In this document: positions 16,868 to 25,772 of the stretch, piece by piece
Numbering within the stretch: position 1 is the stretch's first letter
How the letters are laid out: every line of letters starts with the position of its first letter
Assembly (NCBI GenBank): GCA_918797485.1
Contig: CAKKNE010000001.1
Span: 5,084,001 to 5,148,000, forward strand
Length of the DNA stretch: 64,000 nt
Origin: Pelagomonas calceolata
Taxonomy: Eukaryota > Sar > Pelagophyceae > Pelagomonadales > Pelagomonadaceae
Direction: 5' to 3'
Translations under genes and position numbers: made by a program
The notes under the pieces: model-generated
The model's database searches: none
What the model was told of the DNA's origin: nothing
The model's input: the letters and a program-made list of their open reading frames with translations, nothing else

Positions 16868-18163
16868 ATGATGCGCTACGTGCTACTTTTCACGTGCTGC
16901 CATGCGGTGCAGTACAAAGTCACCTTCAAGAGGGTCAGCGCCTTCGCGAAGCCGGGCACCGCAGTGCGAGGAGACGTGGACGACGCGACGTGCCCGTACC
17001 GCTTCGACCTCTACGCGGGCGGGCGGTCGCGCAAGGCCGGCGAGCGCGAGCGGTCGTCTATCATTGTTTCGACGGAGAGGGCCGTCGACGCGACGTGGAC
17101 GCTGCGACTCATTGGCGAGAAGGTGGCCGTCGAGGCCGACGGCGGCTGCCGCTTCACGGCGAAGAATCGGGAGAGCAAGGGCGTGCCGTTCGTAACTCCA
17201 GAAATATTGCCTCGGTTTGTAGATGAAGACGGCACCGTATGTTGCGAATGCGACGTCACCGAGTGGCCACCGACCGAAGCAGTGTCCTGGCCAGACGCGC
17301 TCCCCGCGGCCGACGTCCGGCCGAAGCGGGAGTTGCACGCGGGCGCGACGTTTGTACCCATCTGGCGGGACCTGAAGCAGCGCGCCAACCTCGGAGAGAA
17401 GGGCTGCTACGGCGGCGTAGACTACGTCGTCGAGCGCGTCTCGGTGGATGGCGAGGCCGCCTTCGAGGCAGCACCGGGCGCGATCCTGACGGTGCGGCCG
17501 GCGTATCCACTGGTGAGGCGCCTGGAACGGGTCTGGCCCGTGGACGTCCGCGAGGACGAGATCCCGGTCGCGCTGTCGTCGGCGGACTACACGGCGTTAA
17601 CGGGTGTAGGCTTCGCGGGCGTCGCGGCTGCTTGGCTGGCGATCGCAGGTTTTCTTGCAACTCAAGTTGGCGGGCTCGTCGAGGTACCGACGCTGTCCAT
17701 GACGCCTACGATCGAGCCGGGCGACACGCTCGTCGTGGAACGCGTGACTCCTCGATTCAGGTCGCCGGCGGTCGGCGATGTGGTCGTGTTTGACGCGCCC
17801 GCCGCGTTGAAACGCGTCAGCGGCAATAGCAAGGCGCAACTGTACGTGAAACGCGTCGCGGCGGTCGCCGGCGACCGCGTCCGCGTCGACGACGACGGCG
17901 GCGTCTCGGTGAACGGCGCGCCGCGGCGGAGTCCGGCCGGCGACCGCGTTTGCGATCTCCCGGAGGCGCGCGCCGAGCTCAAACGAGTCCTCGGCGACGC
18001 GCGACGGTCAAAGATCGCCGTCGAGGAGCTCTCGGTTCCCCGTGGCTCGGTCTACGTCCTCGGCGACTGCGCGGACGTGTCCGTCGACTCGCGGGTCTGG
18101 GGGCCGCTCCGCACGTCGGAGATCCGCGCCCGTCCGCTCAACACGCTCAAGGGGAGAAGGTAG
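16868..18163 (+). CDS. Type I signal peptidase with extra N-terminal domain
   Basis: 431 residues from MMRYVLLFTCCHAVQY, a signal peptide. Residues ~18-235 form a Cys-containing domain I do not recognise (KVTFKRVSAFAKPGTAVRGD ... CCECDVTEWPP ... GCYGGVDYVVERV). A membrane helix follows (GVGFAGVAAAWLAIAGFLAT), then the peptidase: VPTLSMTPTIEPGDTLVVERV with the nucleophile Ser, LYVKRVAAVAGDRVRV with the general-base Lys, and VPRGSVYVLGDCADVSVDSR (box E). These are the S26 signatures of plastid and bacterial leader peptidases. It most likely removes lumen-targeting peptides in the thylakoid or acts in another plastid membrane. The N-terminal domain is not usual for the family. Confidence 0.9.
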   Translation: MMRYVLLFTCCHAVQYKVTFKRVSAFAKPGTAVRGDVDDATCPYRFDLYAGGRSRKAGERERSSIIVSTERAVDATWTLRLIGEKVAVEADGGCRFTAKNRESKGVPFVTPEILPRFVDEDGTVCCECDVTEWPPTEAVSWPDALPAADVRPKRELHAGATFVPIWRDLKQRANLGEKGCYGGVDYVVERVSVDGEAAFEAAPGAILTVRPAYPLVRRLERVWPVDVREDEIPVALSSADYTALTGVGFAGVAAAWLAIAGFLATQVGGLVEVPTLSMTPTIEPGDTLVVERVTPRFRSPAVGDVVVFDAPAALKRVSGNSKAQLYVKRVAAVAGDRVRVDDDGGVSVNGAPRRSPAGDRVCDLPEARAELKRVLGDARRSKIAVEELSVPRGSVYVLGDCADVSVDSRVWGPLRTSEIRARPLNTLKGRR

Positions 18164-18222
18164 CTAAGTTAGGTGTGAAATGTACTCGGCGGCCCGTACG
18201 AAATCGATATGGATAGGAGGAT

Positions 18223-19476
18223 CTAGTTCTCGCGCTCGTAGCCGCCGCGGCCCTCGAAGTCGTCGGGCAGGCCCTGGGGCGACAGGACGAACTGCCAGAG
18301 GTGGATCGACCGCGCCGCGAAGCCCGCGGCACTCCCTTGCAGGTAGTACTCCCACATGCGCCAGAAGCGCTCGTCGTATTTTTCGGCCGGTAACTCACCG
18401 CGCGCCGCGATAGAATTGTCCCACCAGGCCTGGCACGTCCGCTTGTAGTCGACCCCAAAGTTGTGCCAGTCCTCGAGCTTCCAGCCGTCGCCGATGCAGC
18501 CCGGCTGGAAGAAGGTCTGGGGCCCCGGGATGCACGCGCCCGGGAAGACGTACTTCTCGAACCAGGGGTCCTGGTTTCTATCGTCGACACTGTTGCCGAT
18601 CGTGTGCAGTAAAAACAGGCCCTGCGGTTTAATGACCTTCCGGATCTGGCGGAAGAAGTTCGGGAAGTTGCGAGGACCGACGTGTTCCATCATGCCCACG
18701 CTGACCACGCGATCGAACAGCGGCGTGCCCTCCCGGATGTGGCGCTTGAGGAAGTCCCGGTAGTCGATGATCTCGAACGTCTTGTTCTCATGGTTGAAAT
18801 GCTCCTTGCTATAGACCTCGTGCTCCACGCTCAAATCACAAGCGTGCACGGAGACGCCGAAGTGCGTGCAGAGGTAGTAGCTCAAACCACCAAAGCCGCC
18901 GCCCAGCTCCAGCACGCGCATGCCCGGCTTGAGCTTGAGCTTGCGGCCGATCAAGTCCAGTTTTTGCCGCTGGGCCTGTTCTAATCCTCCTACCATGTTG
19001 CCTGTCCACGTTAAGTCGTTGCAGCCCTTCCAGTACGCACACGTGTACTGCATGTGGCTACACAACATCTTCTCGTAGAGATCATTGCCCAGATCATAGT
19101 GCATCTTCGCGACTTTCCGAGACCGGAAGATGGACTGCGGATTCAACAAACCCAAATTAGCGGCAAAAAATTGGATAAACTTGAAAAACGCCTGGAACCG
19201 CGACTCCAGACTACCAGTCTCGATGCCCTTCTTCAGTACATCAAATAATTTGGTACCGGGCGTCCAGTCGCCGTCCATGTACGCCTCGCCGAAGGCGATG
19301 GCGCCCTTGTAGATGATTCTAAAATATAAACGGTCGTCGTGGACGACGATCTGATGACTTTCGAGGTCCTCCTTCTTCTCAGAGGCGTCGACGCACTCGA
19401 GGCCGGCCTGCCACTTCATGAGCCGCTGCACCGGGCCCTTGAGCTTGGAGCCGATGAAGGTCTCGAGGCCAGGCAT
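18223..19476 (-). CDS. cfa: Cyclopropane-fatty-acyl-phospholipid synthase (SAM-dependent)
   Basis: 418 residues from MPGLETFIGSKLKGPVQRLM. Visible: the N-terminal lipid-binding part (DDRLYFRIIYKGAIAFGEAYMDGDW), HYDLGNDLYEKML, the SAM-binding loop VLELGGGFGGLSYYL, and VSVGMMEHVGPRNFPNFF. It also has LHTIGNS and a C-terminal DWHNFGVDYKRT with the conserved W-x3-F... pattern. The enzyme adds a methylene from S-adenosylmethionine across a phospholipid cis double bond. The family is bacterial in origin but is found in algae and plants. Bacterial CFA synthase is ~380 residues. Convergent with the signal peptidase, 59 bases between stops. Confidence 0.93.
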   Translation of the reverse strand: MPGLETFIGSKLKGPVQRLMKWQAGLECVDASEKKEDLESHQIVVHDDRLYFRIIYKGAIAFGEAYMDGDWTPGTKLFDVLKKGIETGSLESRFQAFFKFIQFFAANLGLLNPQSIFRSRKVAKMHYDLGNDLYEKMLCSHMQYTCAYWKGCNDLTWTGNMVGGLEQAQRQKLDLIGRKLKLKPGMRVLELGGGFGGLSYYLCTHFGVSVHACDLSVEHEVYSKEHFNHENKTFEIIDYRDFLKRHIREGTPLFDRVVSVGMMEHVGPRNFPNFFRQIRKVIKPQGLFLLHTIGNSVDDRNQDPWFEKYVFPGACIPGPQTFFQPGCIGDGWKLEDWHNFGVDYKRTCQAWWDNSIAARGELPAEKYDERFWRMWEYYLQGSAAGFAARSIHLWQFVLSPQGLPDDFEGRGGYEREN

Positions 19477-19879
19477 GATTTTTTTTTGGTGCTCACGCTT
19501 GGTCTGTGCAGCGGTTGCGCGGCGGGCAGCGTCCTGCGGCTTCAAGCAGCTTCTGCAAGCAGCGCTTGCTTGCCGCGTCGACGAGTAAGCTGCTTATCCA
19601 CGAATGACGGGCAGCTCGCTGCTGGATGCCGAAATCGCGCGCTTCGCTTTGTGGCTCGCCATGTAGGGGCTCGGAGTCCCTACGCGACGGGTGCCGCCGT
19701 GACGAGAGCACTGCGGTCGGCGAAACGAGGGCGCGCACGAATCTCGCGCATCCGCGCCGCCACCACAGGTCGCGACTCGCCAGACGCCTGTCGCCGTCCT
19801 GTCGCCCCCAAAGCAAGTAAAACTCGCCAGACGCCTGTCGCCGCGCACATCAACCCAAGGTAAGTACACAACAAAACCT
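19477..19879. other. 403-bp intergenic region
   Basis: Upstream of the CFA synthase and downstream of PSTK. It contains no convincing gene and no good palindrome copy. Confidence 0.4.
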
Positions 19880-21202
19880 TTAGTCTTCGACCTCGGCGAT
19901 GCGCGGAACGCCAGGCGCGGGCGCTGGCGCCTCCGCCTCAGCCGGTGCCGGCGCGTCGGCGAGGCCCGCCTCCATCTCCAGGATCGCGCCCCGCATCCGG
20001 TCGACGAAGCCCTCCTTGCCCAGATCACAATCCTCCAGAACCTTCTCGAAGATGAGCGGCGGCGCGCATTCTAACGGTTGCGGCGGGAAGCAATTGGCTT
20101 CTGAGGGTACTGGCGGCGGCTCGTGCAGGTTCAGGTCGCCCCGGTAGATTTGCTTCGAGACTGCCGCGGTTAAAGCTTGCCGGACGCTCCTCGCGTCGCC
20201 TTCGGGCAATGAACCTTCCCCCAACGCTACTCTTCCGAGAGCGTAGGCGGCGAACAGTTCCAAACATCTAGGCGCGTCGAGCGCTTTCGCCTGCTCGCTC
20301 ACGGTCAGCACGTCCTTGCGCGCGGCGGCGAGGGCTTTGCCCAGCGTAGCTCTATCTCTCTTAGCGAGCTTCTCGGCGCAGGCCGACGCCACCTCCCCAA
20401 CACATGCTCGTAAGGCAAGATCCAGCGCGTGCTTCTTCGAGGCCAACGTCCGCTCCCGAGCCTCCCGGGCGCGCTCCTGTAACACCTCAAGATCCTCGGG
20501 GAGGATGGGCGGGCCCGCTTGCCGAGCTCGGTCGGCCGCATTCAACACCTCCTGTATTTGATCACTTGATACAGTAACAGCAAAGCGCTCCCAGCCCATC
20601 CGCAGGGGGTCGGGCGGTTCCAGGTCGCGCGCCATCTGCGTTATTGTTTCAGCAGGCACCTTCTCCCTCCCACTTCGCGTCGCGTTGCGCGCCTCCGCGA
20701 CTTCTTGAGAGCAATCTAATCGAATAGTGGCGTAGGCCCACCCATTATCGCGCGCGAGCCTAAAGAGCGCGTGGCGCATGCTCCTCAGATGGTTGTTGTC
20801 GTCCGCGATGATGATCGAGGCTGACGAGGTCTCCAGGAGCCCGGCGACCCTTCTCAAAGAAATGGCCCGCGCTTCATGATATTTCTCCGGGGCCCACTCA
20901 TCGAAAGCGCCCGTCGCCTCCAGGTCGTCATCAAAACGCACTATCTTGATATCGTGCGTTTTTACGTCCATCAGCTTCTCGCATAAGGTACTCTTGCCCG
21001 CGGCGGGCAGGCCCATCAAGCCCAGCAAGGTCCCCTTGGCCGGCTTGAATGTTTTTAACTCCTTAAGGGACTCCGGGGCGTCGTCGTCGGATACAATCAA
21101 GTTATCGTCCGGGTGGCGCTCGAGGGCGACCATGGCCTCGGCGGCGGCGGCCGCCGCGTCGATCGCTTGCATCGTTTCGGCTGCGGCGTCTGCGGCCTCC
21201 AT
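19880..21202 (-). CDS. PSTK: L-seryl-tRNA(Sec) kinase (PSTK-like)
   Basis: 440 residues. An alanine-rich N terminus is followed by a P-loop (LLGLMGLPAAGKSTLCEKLM, ~60-80), a Walker-B-like VRFDDDLEATGAFDEW, IIIADDNNHLRSMRHALFRLA, and LDCSQEVAEARNATR with PAETITQMARDLEPP and GWERFAV after it. The order and wording (DDN-x-x-x-R-SMR, LDC-x-E-x-x-x-x-RN, PxETIxxMxRxLExP, WE) follow eukaryotic PSTK closely. It phosphorylates Ser-tRNA(Sec) before conversion to selenocysteinyl-tRNA. The C-terminal half is divergent and Ala/Glu-rich. Its presence implies the organism makes selenoproteins, so in-frame TGA codons in this genome need care. Confidence 0.82.
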   Translation of the reverse strand: MEAADAAAETMQAIDAAAAAAEAMVALERHPDDNLIVSDDDAPESLKELKTFKPAKGTLLGLMGLPAAGKSTLCEKLMDVKTHDIKIVRFDDDLEATGAFDEWAPEKYHEARAISLRRVAGLLETSSASIIIADDNNHLRSMRHALFRLARDNGWAYATIRLDCSQEVAEARNATRSGREKVPAETITQMARDLEPPDPLRMGWERFAVTVSSDQIQEVLNAADRARQAGPPILPEDLEVLQERAREARERTLASKKHALDLALRACVGEVASACAEKLAKRDRATLGKALAAARKDVLTVSEQAKALDAPRCLELFAAYALGRVALGEGSLPEGDARSVRQALTAAVSKQIYRGDLNLHEPPPVPSEANCFPPQPLECAPPLIFEKVLEDCDLGKEGFVDRMRGAILEMEAGLADAPAPAEAEAPAPAPGVPRIAEVED

Positions 21203-21761
21203 TGTGCTATTGTGCTACGCGGCTGCCTGGGCGTTTCGCGCGCTCGTTTCGATGCTGTCGCACGTCGTTATCGAGGAGAGCTGCTCAGGACCACTTTTCG
21301 GCAGCTATGTGGTCCCGTAATCGCTCAAATGGCGCAGGTGTTGGGCTGGTGAAACGAGTTAACTTTTGTGGCTAGCGGCCTGTAAAGACACTAGCAAGCA
21401 GCTAAATTTCGATCCGTGCTTCTTTGACTGCTCAAGCAAGGCTCCGGCAGTTACTTGACGGTTGTAGGAGCTCCCAGAAGCAGCACGACTTGACATTGTG
21501 ACGGCCCAGGGTTCTGCCAAGCTTCACGCTGTTTGTGAGCCATCTAGCGCGGTTGGAGACCTTCTGAACACTCCTGGCAGCCCTTTCGGTCGCCTGTACT
21601 TCGCCAAACCAGCCACAGCTCGCGCGACCCTCCAGCAGGCGCTTTTGGAACTGAGAGCTGCCTCAAAGTTTGAGTGCAAACGCTGCGTCCCGACCCTTCG
21701 AGACGCCAGCAGCCGCTCGACACCGTCAGACAGACCGCTTGATTAGCTCGACCCAGTAATA
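21203..21761. other. 559-bp divergent intergenic region
   Basis: Between the PSTK start and the small gene at 21762. It holds palindrome copy 5. An open frame at 21498-21746 has no recognisable content. Confidence 0.4.
21371..21395 (-). promoter_or_regulatory. Palindromic upstream element, copy 5
   Basis: Identical over 25 bases to copy 3. It lies 169 bases from the PSTK ATG and 367 bases from the plus-strand ATG. Confidence 0.7.
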
Positions 21762-22265
21762 ATGGCCTGCTACGCCGTCACGCGCCGGGACAGCCTCGAC
21801 TTGGCCGCCCCGCACGAGCCCCTCGTCATGGACGATCCGTTCGACCCGCCGCCGCCGCCCTCGAGCCCGAAGCTCATCGTCGACCGCGCGGGCGTCGCCC
21901 TCGACCAGCCCGACGTGCTGCTCCTGGAGGGCCCGCGCTTCCGGCGCAAGAGCGTCAAGTTCCAGGAGCGCGCCTTCGGCATCCTGAACCCGCCGCCCGA
22001 GCCGGCCGAGCCGCAGAGCGGCCGCTTGCTGGTCGAACTCAACGGCGAGTGCCACTTCGAGCCGTCGGCCAAGCGCAAGACGCTGCGCTCCGTGCTCAAG
22101 CGCGACGCGATCCTGAACCGGAACCCCGAGGTCTTCACGCCGGCGTCGCCCACATTGGTGGCGTCGCCGACCAAGGTCTTCGAGCAGACGGAGATCAAGC
22201 TTCTCGAGTCGCCGGTGAGCGTCGCGCAGCGCCTCGACTTCGACGTGCCGCCGCTGGCGCTCTAA
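21762..22265 (+). CDS. Small disordered protein of unknown function
   Basis: 167 residues, Pro/Ser/Lys-rich with no obvious fold. It has several minimal proline-directed phosphorylation sites (PSSPK, TPASP, VASPT, LESPV) and a KSVKF sequence that fits the RVxF protein phosphatase-1 docking motif, then KRKTLRSVLKRDAILNRNP. This composition fits a regulatory substrate of cyclin-dependent kinases, but that is only an inference from short motifs. Codon use and GC match the neighbours and the frame is clean, so it is probably a real gene. Confidence 0.55.
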   Translation: MACYAVTRRDSLDLAAPHEPLVMDDPFDPPPPPSSPKLIVDRAGVALDQPDVLLLEGPRFRRKSVKFQERAFGILNPPPEPAEPQSGRLLVELNGECHFEPSAKRKTLRSVLKRDAILNRNPEVFTPASPTLVASPTKVFEQTEIKLLESPVSVAQRLDFDVPPLAL

Positions 22266-22394
22266 TTGATGCCCCCGACCCTGTCTCACCACCACCCCCT
22301 GTAATAGAAGAAATGCTACTTGGCTTAGTTATCTAGCGCCCCGGTTCGAGACGGGGACGCGCTCGCGGCACGGGTCGTCGCGTCGCGGTAGGTC

Positions 22395-23159
22395 TTAGCT
22401 GAGCGCCTTGAAAGCGAGCGCGCCGAAGAGCGCGAGCCACGCCAGCGGGAGCTTGTTGTAGTCGTCCGGAGCGCCGTGGAAGACGAAGATGGCTACGTGG
22501 GCGCAGATCAATGCGGCCGTGATGCCGAAGGCCTCGAGCGGCTCCTTGCCGGCCGCCAACGCGGCAAGGTACGCACCCGAGAAGAGCATCATCGCTCCCG
22601 AGAGCTTTTGCGTCGCCACACCGAGCTTCGAGAGACCCTTCTTGCCCGAGCACCCGTACATCTTGAGAGTTTCTTCAGTGAAGAAGTATGACATCACGCC
22701 GTTGCCGAGGTAGAGCCCGGTGATGACCCACGGCGACAGGTCGGTGAACTTCGTGCCCATGGCCACGAGGAGAGCGATCCAGGCCAGGATCGGCTCCTTC
22801 GGCGCGTCGAACGGCTCGCAGTTTGGCACGATAGCTAGTAGAGACGCCGCGGACACGAGCGGAGCGGCCGCGAGGGGATTCTCGGCCGTGAGGAGGTACG
22901 CGAGCCCCAGCTGCCACGCGCCGACGCCGCGGCGCAGCGCTAAAGCTGACGCGTCGGTCTTCGTCACGCCGTAGACCTCGAAGCTCGCCTTCGGCGAGAT
23001 CCACTGGTTGAGGCCCGCGGCGCCCAGGGCCGCGGCGCCGACTTGGACGACGTCTAGGTCGTCGAGGCCGCCGCCGCGCAGCTGCAGAGCAGCCTTGGAG
23101 CGCGGGGCACTGATGGCGTTTGCTCCGCCGAGCGCTAAGACGAGAAGAGCGGTGCGCAT
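22395..23159 (-). CDS. Multi-pass membrane protein with internal duplication, unknown function
   Basis: 254 residues. A signal peptide (MRTALLVLALGGANAISAP) is followed by LQLRGGG, a post-cleavage motif frequent in stramenopile secreted or plastid proteins. About six hydrophobic segments follow. The first half (SPKASFEVYGVTKTDASALAL ... LAYLLTAENPL) and second half (TEETLKMYGCSGKKGLSKLGV ... SGAYLAALAAGKEPL) read as an internal repeat of a two- or three-helix unit with a conserved MYG/VYG. I do not recognise the family. Likely a plastid or endomembrane protein. Confidence 0.65.
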   Translation of the reverse strand: MRTALLVLALGGANAISAPRSKAALQLRGGGLDDLDVVQVGAAALGAAGLNQWISPKASFEVYGVTKTDASALALRRGVGAWQLGLAYLLTAENPLAAAPLVSAASLLAIVPNCEPFDAPKEPILAWIALLVAMGTKFTDLSPWVITGLYLGNGVMSYFFTEETLKMYGCSGKKGLSKLGVATQKLSGAMMLFSGAYLAALAAGKEPLEAFGITAALICAHVAIFVFHGAPDDYNKLPLAWLALFGALAFKALS

Positions 23160-23251
23160 GTTGGAGTGTTAAGCGAAGAGCTGTCTTTGCACTGCGAGAG
23201 TGAAATAGTTGTGCAGCAGCGGTGGTCTCAGCGAGCCAGAACACGCATTAA

Positions 23252-23273
23252 CTAGCTGCGTAAAGACACTAGC
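23252..23273 (-). promoter_or_regulatory. Palindromic upstream element, copy 6
   Basis: CTAGCTGCGTAAAGAC then ACTAGC. It lies 93 bases from the minus-strand ATG (23159) and 151 bases from the plus-strand ATG (23424). Confidence 0.65.
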
Positions 23274-23423
23274 ATTCCCAACCTCGAGGCAAAATCGTCC
23301 GTAGCGATCGCGATTGAAGCCTTCGCGGTCCTCAGTGGTGCGGAGCCGACTTATTCTATCGGTGCCTCGCGGTTGGCCCGCCAGCGATAAGCGCCGGGCC
23401 GCCAAGATAGCGCAAACCACACC

Positions 23424-24752
23424 ATGCTGAGCAGCCAGCTAAAGCATGAGCCGCACGGCTGGCTGCTGCAAGCGCTCGCGGGCGACAGCGGTGCTGCGAA
23501 GGGCAGCAGCGGTGCCACAAAAACCACAACAAACGGGGCCGACGCGAAGCGCCTCGCAGCGCTCGAGAAACGCGTCAAAAGATTGGAGGACCGAAGGGCC
23601 GGCGGCGCGCGCACGGCATTACGAGCCGCTAGAGCGGCCACCGACTGCGTCGCGACGCGGTGGGTCCCCGACGACTACTATGGGAGGTCCATGCGCGACC
23701 GTAGTAAACTTTTGAACTGCGACGTTCGCCAGATGTGCAAGTCGATGCTGCTCGAGAACAAACAATGGCGCGGGACGGACGAGTTCGACCCGAGCAACGC
23801 GAGATTTTACTTGGTCGTGGTCCAGTACGCGGCGACCTTTGATGCCGGGAGGTTGCGAAGCGCGCTCGTGGAGCGCACGAAGCTGCCGGCGAAGGCGTTC
23901 AATTTTCGGGTCGCCGACGAGGCGGACAACGACAGGTTGTCAGGCTTCAAGCACAACGCCGTGACGCCGTTCGGCTTTGCCGAATCTAGAGTTCCTGTCG
24001 TGCTTTCCGACGCGGCGTCGAAGATGGGGTTCATCTGGATGGGCGGCGGGCACGAGGCCTTTAAATTAGGCGTGCCGGTCGACGCGTTCCTCGCGTGTTT
24101 CAAGCCCTGGGTCCTGGACTGCTCGACGGCGCGCGACGAGCGCGAGTGGGACACTGCATCAAAACCGGCCGGGAAGCCGGCGAAGGCCAAGGCGCCGAAG
24201 GCGAAACCAGCCAAGACAGCAGCTGCGGCCTTCGAGGACTACGGCGACGCCGACGACACGGCCGCTTCTCGTTTGGCGCTCGTGGTCGGCAAGATTGTAG
24301 ACGTCTGGCCGCACCCCGACTCCGACAAGTTATTTTGCGAGAAGATCGACTGCGGCGAGGCGTTCGGGGGCGTACGGGAAGTCGCGTCGGGCCTGCAGAA
24401 GCACTATAAAGTCGAGGATCTGAAGGATCGGATGGTCCTCGTCGCGGCGAACCTCAAGGCGAAGAAGCTCGGCGGCTTCCCCTCGCACGGCATGGTGCTC
24501 TGCGCGTCGACGGCCGGCTCGCTGTCCTTCGTCGACCCGCCCAAGGGCGCGAAGCCGGGCGACGCCGTCGCGTTGCCCGGCCTTGCGAACCCGCCGGCGA
24601 GCGAGGCCCAGGTCGACAAGAAGAAGCTCTTCGCGAAGGCACAGCCGCACTTCGTCGTCCGCAACGGGACCTGCTACTACAAGGACAAGCCGTTCGATAT
24701 AAACGGGGCGCCGTGCACGGCGTCGGTCGCGGACGGCGCGTCGATCAGCTAA
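23424..24752 (+). CDS. YbaK-like editing domain fused to EMAPII-type tRNA-binding domain
   Basis: 442 residues. After a short coiled-coil stretch (residues ~30-60), residues ~95-235 resemble the YbaK/ProX aminoacyl-tRNA deacylase fold: KSMLLENKQW, RFYLVVVQYAATFDAGRL, VADEADNDRLSGFKHNAVTPFGF, and FIWMGGGHEAFKLGVPVDAFL. A Lys/Ala/Pro linker follows. Residues ~285-440 are an OB-fold tRNA-binding domain of the p43/EMAPII/Arc1p type: LALVVGKIVDVWPHPDSDKL, REVASGLQKHY, VLVAANLKAKKLGGFPSHGMVLCAS. The likely role is a tRNA-synthetase-associated factor that binds tRNA and removes misattached amino acids in trans. Each domain call is good; the combined function is inference. Confidence 0.82.
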   Translation: MLSSQLKHEPHGWLLQALAGDSGAAKGSSGATKTTTNGADAKRLAALEKRVKRLEDRRAGGARTALRAARAATDCVATRWVPDDYYGRSMRDRSKLLNCDVRQMCKSMLLENKQWRGTDEFDPSNARFYLVVVQYAATFDAGRLRSALVERTKLPAKAFNFRVADEADNDRLSGFKHNAVTPFGFAESRVPVVLSDAASKMGFIWMGGGHEAFKLGVPVDAFLACFKPWVLDCSTARDEREWDTASKPAGKPAKAKAPKAKPAKTAAAAFEDYGDADDTAASRLALVVGKIVDVWPHPDSDKLFCEKIDCGEAFGGVREVASGLQKHYKVEDLKDRMVLVAANLKAKKLGGFPSHGMVLCASTAGSLSFVDPPKGAKPGDAVALPGLANPPASEAQVDKKKLFAKAQPHFVVRNGTCYYKDKPFDINGAPCTASVADGASIS

Positions 24753-24905
24753 ATTTTATACGTATATCAATAGTTTATCACAGTTTAAGAGAGAAGCGCC
24801 GCGTCGCTGGCGTGAAAGTGGACGAGGACGTGGGTCTAGGACGTGGGGAGACACACAGAGGGGAGTGCACGTCGATGGCGTCGAGGCGGACGTATACAGG
24901 GACGA

Positions 24906-25436
24906 CTACTTGGCCTCCGCGCCGTCGTCGTGCGGGCGCAGCAGCGCCGCGCAGGCGCCGTCGCGCGCCAGGTCGAGCGCGGTACTTCCTCGCTCGTCGC
25001 GCATCGCGCAGTACTCTCGCGAACGCGAACCTGCGTACTCTAGCAATTCGCGCACGGCGTCCGCGCGACCGAGATCCGCGGCGTGGTGCAGCAGCGTCCT
25101 CCCGAGGTCCGCGTCCCTCAGACTCAGGGCCGCCGCGTCCTCGAGACCCCCCGACGCCGCGTCGTCGCGCAGGTCTAGCGGCGCGCCGCGGACGAGCGCG
25201 TCCCTTAATACAACCACTCTCCGTCGGACGCCATCGGGATCCGCCCGCACGTCTAGCTCCTTCGCCTCCAGTTCGATGCAGTGCTTCGCGTCGGCGGGCG
25301 CGGGGTCGCACCACACCGCCGCCACGGGCGCGTCGTCGTATAACTTGGCGTCGGCGTCTTGTATTAATTCGGCCGTGATCGGCACCGCTTCGGCCACGAC
25401 CGCGACGGCTTCGCAGGCCTTCATGTCCATTGCCAT
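24906..25436 (-). CDS. Small ankyrin-like protein
   Basis: 176 residues. The C-terminal half carries two ankyrin-like repeats: DLGRTLLHHAADLGRADAVRELLEYAG and DERGSTALDLARDGACAALL. The N-terminal half is acidic and unrecognised. Probably a small scaffold; no function is assigned. The 3' flank (24753-24905) contains two introner-signature pieces (near 24800 and 24872). Confidence 0.6.
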   Translation of the reverse strand: MAMDMKACEAVAVVAEAVPITAELIQDADAKLYDDAPVAAVWCDPAPADAKHCIELEAKELDVRADPDGVRRRVVVLRDALVRGAPLDLRDDAASGGLEDAAALSLRDADLGRTLLHHAADLGRADAVRELLEYAGSRSREYCAMRDERGSTALDLARDGACAALLRPHDDGAEAK

Positions 25437-25596
25437 GAGGCTTTTGATGGGCAGCCCGGTGGGCAGCCGTGCCCTCTGCGCTTACGGTCCAAGCAGCGGC
25501 GGCGTGGACAACGAAGCAACAGAACACGTCCAAGTGAGCGCTGCAGTGCACTACGCGTGCTTACTAGTAGCCGGCTTGCCGGCTTGCCAGGCTGTT

Positions 25597-25620
25597 GCTA
25601 GTGTCTTTATAGACCGCTAG
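25597..25620 (+). promoter_or_regulatory. Palindromic upstream element, copy 7
   Basis: GCTAGTGTCTTTATAG then ACCGCTAG, between divergent genes: 161 bases to 25436 and 153 to 25773. Confidence 0.7.
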
Positions 25621-25772
25621 TTATTATTTTTTGCCCGTTTCGCCTCGAGCTGAGCGTAAGCTCGGCACCTAATTAGCCTCTGACGCAGGAGCGTTGTTTA
25701 ACGAATACCTCTACTCGGATTCTGCAGCGTGAAGCCGAGGCGCAGCTCGCGGCGGTCGATTAACAGCACAAC

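Noticed and set aside
22300-22380. tRNA-like text CCCCGGTTCGAGACGGGG
   Set aside because: A T-arm-like hairpin only; the loop is one base too long and there is no acceptor stem, D arm or anticodon arm.
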